DNA from: Ustilago trichophora
Lineage: Eukaryota > Basidiomycota > Ustilaginomycetes > Ustilaginales > Ustilaginaceae
Reading direction: 5' to 3'
Assembly (NCBI GenBank): GCA_900323505.1
Contig: OOIN01000025.1
Span: 434,001-498,000, forward strand
Length of the DNA stretch: 64,000 nt
The translations under genes and the position numbers were made by a program. The notes below the pieces were generated by a model. It did no database searches and was not told the origin of the DNA. It saw only the letters and a list, made by a program, of their open reading frames with translations. This document shows positions 60,466-64,000 of the stretch, piece by piece. Positions within the stretch are counted from its first letter, which is position 1. Every line of letters starts with the position of its first letter.

Positions 60466-63400
60466 CTACTTTCTCTGGCGCTTCATCTCGATCTTGGTAG
60501 ATGACAGGCCGGTGCTGCCCGGAGAAGATACAGGTGGAGTGGGTGCAGGCGCGATGGGGACATTCCCAGTTCGGATGCCGGCGACAGAGCCGTTGGTGTT
60601 GGTCCTTCCTCTTGCTGCTTGTCCGGCACCGGAGCCCGGTGCTCCACCGCTGGCACCATTCTTGGTTGAGCCACTAGGACCTCCACCACTTCCAGCGGGA
60701 GCGATATTGGCATTCCCACCACTGCCACCGCCGATGGACGAGCGACCTCGGGCGTCGTTGCGCTGCGCACCACTGGCACGGTTTCGCTTCTTGATCACGT
60801 CCGTCTTGAGCGATAGCGGGCGTACGACACCATGAAGCTTGAGGAACAGTCCACATGCATTGCACAGTGGTTGACCTTCAGGATCACGTCGCCAGAGGGG
60901 CGTCTTGGTCGTGTGGCAGTTGGAGCACACTGTAGGCGGATCCGCGGTCGCCATCGAGCTTGCAGAGGGCAAATCCTTGAGGTTGACGCCGGAGCCCGAC
61001 GAGGGTCCGGCACTTGGCCCAGAGGATGACCGTGCAGGAATGCCGTTGGATGCGCCAGGCGCAGGACCTGGACCACCACCTGGCATCGGACCGATCTTCT
61101 TTGCCCGCGATGCCTCGCTGAGAGCCGCAGCTTTCTGGATCGCTTGCATGCTTGGCGAAGCGTTGGATCGCGAAGAAGCAGACCCACTGGTGTCTGGGGC
61201 GATGGGAGGCTCGCGTCGGAAGCTCGAAGCCAGAGGCGAAGGCTGATACTGTGCTTGCTGCAGTCCAGGTGGCGTGGCTGCGTTCGAGGGTGCACTGCTC
61301 GACGGGCTGTATGTCCAAGTGGAAGATCCTTCGTCTCCAGATCCCGTCAAGTTGCCAAGCGAACCTGTCATGGCGTCCATGGCTCCTCCGCCAAACACCT
61401 GGTTCGGGTTGATATGAGTGAACGAAGGCTGCTGTCCACCCATGCCGGCATCCGAGTTGTAGAACATGTTCATGATCGCCTCCAAGTCTGATGAATTCTG
61501 CGGGCCAGTCTGCAAGTTGCCAGCCATGGCATTGCCGGGTCCGCCAGAGTGCGTGATAGGAGAAGCGCCCGAACCGCTGCCCAACGCTGTCTGCGGTGAA
61601 GCGCTGGCACCGGCCATCAAGTTGGTGGCAGGGCTGGCCAGTGGTGTACCAGCTTGCGATGCGAGCGTCTCGAGGAGGCTGTCAAAGTCGGTTGTAATCT
61701 CGTTGCTGCGAGAAGTCGATCCCACAGGCATCTGCTGGTGGTTGAGGCCGGCGGGTTGAGGCACCGCAAAGTCGAAAGAGGTGGTAGGCAAGTTGGAGAG
61801 CATCGAAGGACCGGCGCCGCGTGAGCCCAGAGAGGCAATGTTGCGCGACAATCCGGCAGCGATTCGTTGATCCATGGTGATAGGCATCTGAATGGCAGGC
61901 CTGGCAGGCGAAAGATCGTCTCGGAAAGGACGCTTGCGATTGTTGAATGCTTCGGCAGCGAGCTGATCTCGGCGAGGACCGCGCGACATGCTCCTCTCCC
62001 TCACCTTGTGGTCGAAACTCGTCTTGCGCACCAAACGAGGCAGGAAACCGTATTCGGGATGCTGGTTGGCAGCGATGCCGACAAAGTCGCCGATGCCGGG
62101 AATGCTGTCCAATGTCGAGAAGGGGGCGCCAAAGCTGTTGGCAGCGCCAATCGAAGCCATGTCTAGACTCGACTTCTTGGCTTCAGCCGCTTTCGTCGAT
62201 GCTTCGGCGGCTGCATACCATGCGTCGAGATCAGCGCCGAAGAGATCCGTGTGCGCGGCTTTGCGGAAGGCGGTTTGGATGCTGGCCTTGCGTACGGCAC
62301 TCGCTGTCCTTCGTGAGCTGCCAGGTGCTGCCGAGCCGATATCGAAGCTTCCGCTGGCTTCCGAAGCCATCATGCCTGGCATCTGGAAGCCTTCACCAGC
62401 CTGTCCGTTCGATCGGAGCAGATCAGCAAAGTCGTCGGTGTCGAGTGCGCTGTCGAAAGCGCCGTAGGCGTCGGTATCGTCAAAGGCTGCGAGGTCGGCA
62501 AAGTCGAAGGCTCCTGTAGCATTGGCATTGGGTGCGGAGCGGCTGAAGAGGCTGGCGCCGTCCATGAGACCTTCGTCGTCGATGGTGTCCAGACGCATGG
62601 GCGCACGAGATCGCGATCGGCTGGCTCCGCGCCAGTCGACATCCATGGCGCTCACCGAGCGTGATCGAGAGCGGCTCTTGCTCTTCATCCTCCAGTCTAC
62701 AATGTCGACTGCACCGGCAGGCGTTGCTGCGCTTTCTGGTGTCCTTGGGCTGCGTCCACGACGTCCACGCTCCTCCTCCTCCTGCTGGATCACTTCGGCG
62801 AAACGCGTCTTGCCTTTAGCGCGAGAATGTGATTCAGCTCCGTCGCCACCTTCTGGCTGAATGGCGGTGAAACCTCCTGCAAAAGCGGCGGCTTCGCCGG
62901 CGAACGAGCCACTGCTCCTTCGAGACCCAGTGGCCGACTTGGAGGAAAGCGTTGGCGAATGCCGCGCGCTGGATGCATGGCTTCTGCTTGCATTTGATTG
63001 CACTTCGAGCGCTGCTTTGGCCTCTGCAGCCTCTTGCTCTTTCTTCTTGCGGAGCGTCATGGCCATCATTCTCCATGTGAGGTTCTCCATACGAGCACCG
63101 TTGGGCAGCTGTGATCGTTGCTTGGCATACATCTTCCAGACCTGTGTTGCGAGTGGATCCTTTTTGGACATCTCGTCGGGGTCCAAGTCTTGATCTTCAG
63201 CCTCATCCTCGGCACCTGCAGACCCTCGGCGACTCATGTTGAGCTTTCCTGGTATGGCTGCCATGTCTAGCTCATCCGGCAGACCGGTGCTCTGGCGAGA
63301 TCGGGTCTCTGCCGTGGATTGGCGGCCAACACTGCCGCGCTGCTGCCCTGCTACACCCATGCTTTGTGCAATCGGCCCTGGCGCCGCCACCGCAGCTGCT

Positions 63401-63538
63401 GAGGCTGCTGCTGGGGCTGCAAAGAAGCCAGCAAAGTCCGACGACACTGCCTCGGGAGACAAGAGTGTTTCTGGTGCACCGCGATAGCTGCTAAACTGTG
63501 GTTGCTGCTGGGCAAGGTGCAACATTGGTTGCTGCTGA

Positions 63539-63573
<35 letters not shown>

Positions 63574-64000
63574 ATGTTGTCGCCCTTGTTGATGGGCAGA
63601 ATGCTGAAAGCCGGTCGGAGGCATCATTGAAGTCGGCTGCGGCACATACGAGTTTTGCGGGGTCGGTGCAAAATGGACACCGGGCTGGTTGGTCCATGAG
63701 CCCGGAGTTGGTGCGGCGCTGTGATGAGCGCTACCGTGGGGTGGAGGGACGAATCCATTCTGCGTTCGATAGCTGCCATATGTAGAACCGTACTCTGCGC
63801 CCATCTGGCTTGGATCTGGATGCTGGCCCTGGCTGAGGCCGTGGGCATTGTGGGCCATGCCAATGGATATGGAGTGTCCACCTCGAGAAGGCGAAGAAGA
63901 TCGAGAGGGACCTGCACTGGGGGCAGCCGAATGCGGGTTGGTAGCGTATCCGCTCGTCCTGCGGCTGTGAGCTTGACTGACATACGATCCATATGGTTGT
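60466..64000 (-). CDS. NIT2: AreA/NIT2-type GATA transcription factor (5' end outside window)
   Basis: The wide-domain activator of nitrogen catabolic genes. A single fungal class IVa zinc finger, [26 protein letters not shown] (C-x2-C-x17-C-x2-C; stated by spacing), is followed by [24 protein letters not shown], identical in type to AreA/NIT2. It lies at about 60780-60940, some 120 residues before the C-terminus. A conserved AreA-family block, [20 protein letters not shown] then [14 protein letters not shown], lies around 63050-63160. Poly-Gln (63537-63580) and Ser-rich tracts fill the rest. An ATG at 63858 is internal: the frame upstream ([18 protein letters not shown]) stays open and coding-like to the edge, so the true start is beyond 64000. 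It would sense nitrogen status through partners such as Nmr. Confidence 0.92.

Noticed and set aside
1..64000. Biosynthetic or defence gene cluster
   Set aside because: Neighbouring genes have unrelated housekeeping roles and no core synthase, transporter and regulator set is seen.
1..64000. CRISPR array or bacterial origin
   Set aside because: No spaced direct repeats, and the introns and gene families are eukaryotic.

Overview
The window is nuclear DNA from a basidiomycete fungus, most probably a smut of the Ustilaginaceae. The genes are intron-poor and mostly single-exon, with long disordered Ser/Pro/Gln-rich tails. The few introns have GTRNGY donors, CTRAY-type branch points and short CAG/TAG acceptors. 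Gene content is fungal: Zn2Cys6 regulators, an AreA/NIT2-type GATA factor, AKR1, QCR7 and TRS120. Species assignment is inference. I saw no convincing tRNA, rRNA, CRISPR array or intact transposon.

Layout. 0-7.5 kb: tail of a basic protein leaving the left edge, a class I histone deacetylase (-), and a large Zn2Cys6 factor (+). 7.8-16 kb: a single reading frame joining protoporphyrinogen oxidase (HEM14) to an NDUFAF7/MidA-type methyltransferase (-), QCR7 (+, three exons), YIF1 (-) and eIF1A (+, two exons). 16.4-24.5 kb: an OSTalpha/TMEM184-family membrane protein (-), an unknown Cys/His-rich protein (+, two exons) and a second Zn2Cys6 factor (-). 24.4-36.9 kb is gene-poor: a seven-span membrane protein whose first exon I reconstruct (-), mitochondrial ribosomal protein bS21m (-), a MIF4G-domain protein (-) and an unknown three-exon gene (+). 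40.1-48 kb: a secreted type-B carboxylesterase (+), a secreted His-Pro repeat protein with a Kex2-like site (-) and an AP-1 beta adaptin (+). 48-64 kb: AKR1 palmitoyltransferase (-), an RMD1/DUF155 protein (+), TRS120 (-), a secreted, probably GPI-anchored PI-PLC-X protein (-) and the NIT2/AreA GATA factor (-), whose frame runs off the right edge.

Functional themes. Mitochondrial genes cluster loosely (HEM14-NDUFAF7 beside QCR7, then bS21m and RMD1). Secretory-pathway genes recur (YIF1, AP-1 beta, AKR1, TRS120). There are four nuclear regulators (HDAC, two Zn2Cys6, GATA) and three secreted proteins (esterase, HP-repeat protein, PI-PLC-X). The genes look like independent units and not a biosynthetic cluster.

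The most unusual element is the HEM14-NDUFAF7 fusion, with a second presequence-like segment exactly at the junction. It resembles the tandem mitochondrial precursors known from fission yeast and may be a self-contained mitochondrial polyprotein. Next in interest are the Kex2-type HP-repeat secreted protein, the recurrent ACTGTAC palindromes in gene-poor DNA, a 65-A tract in the AKR1/RMD1 divergent promoter, and a Jupiter/HN1-like motif pair in the unknown protein at 36 kb.
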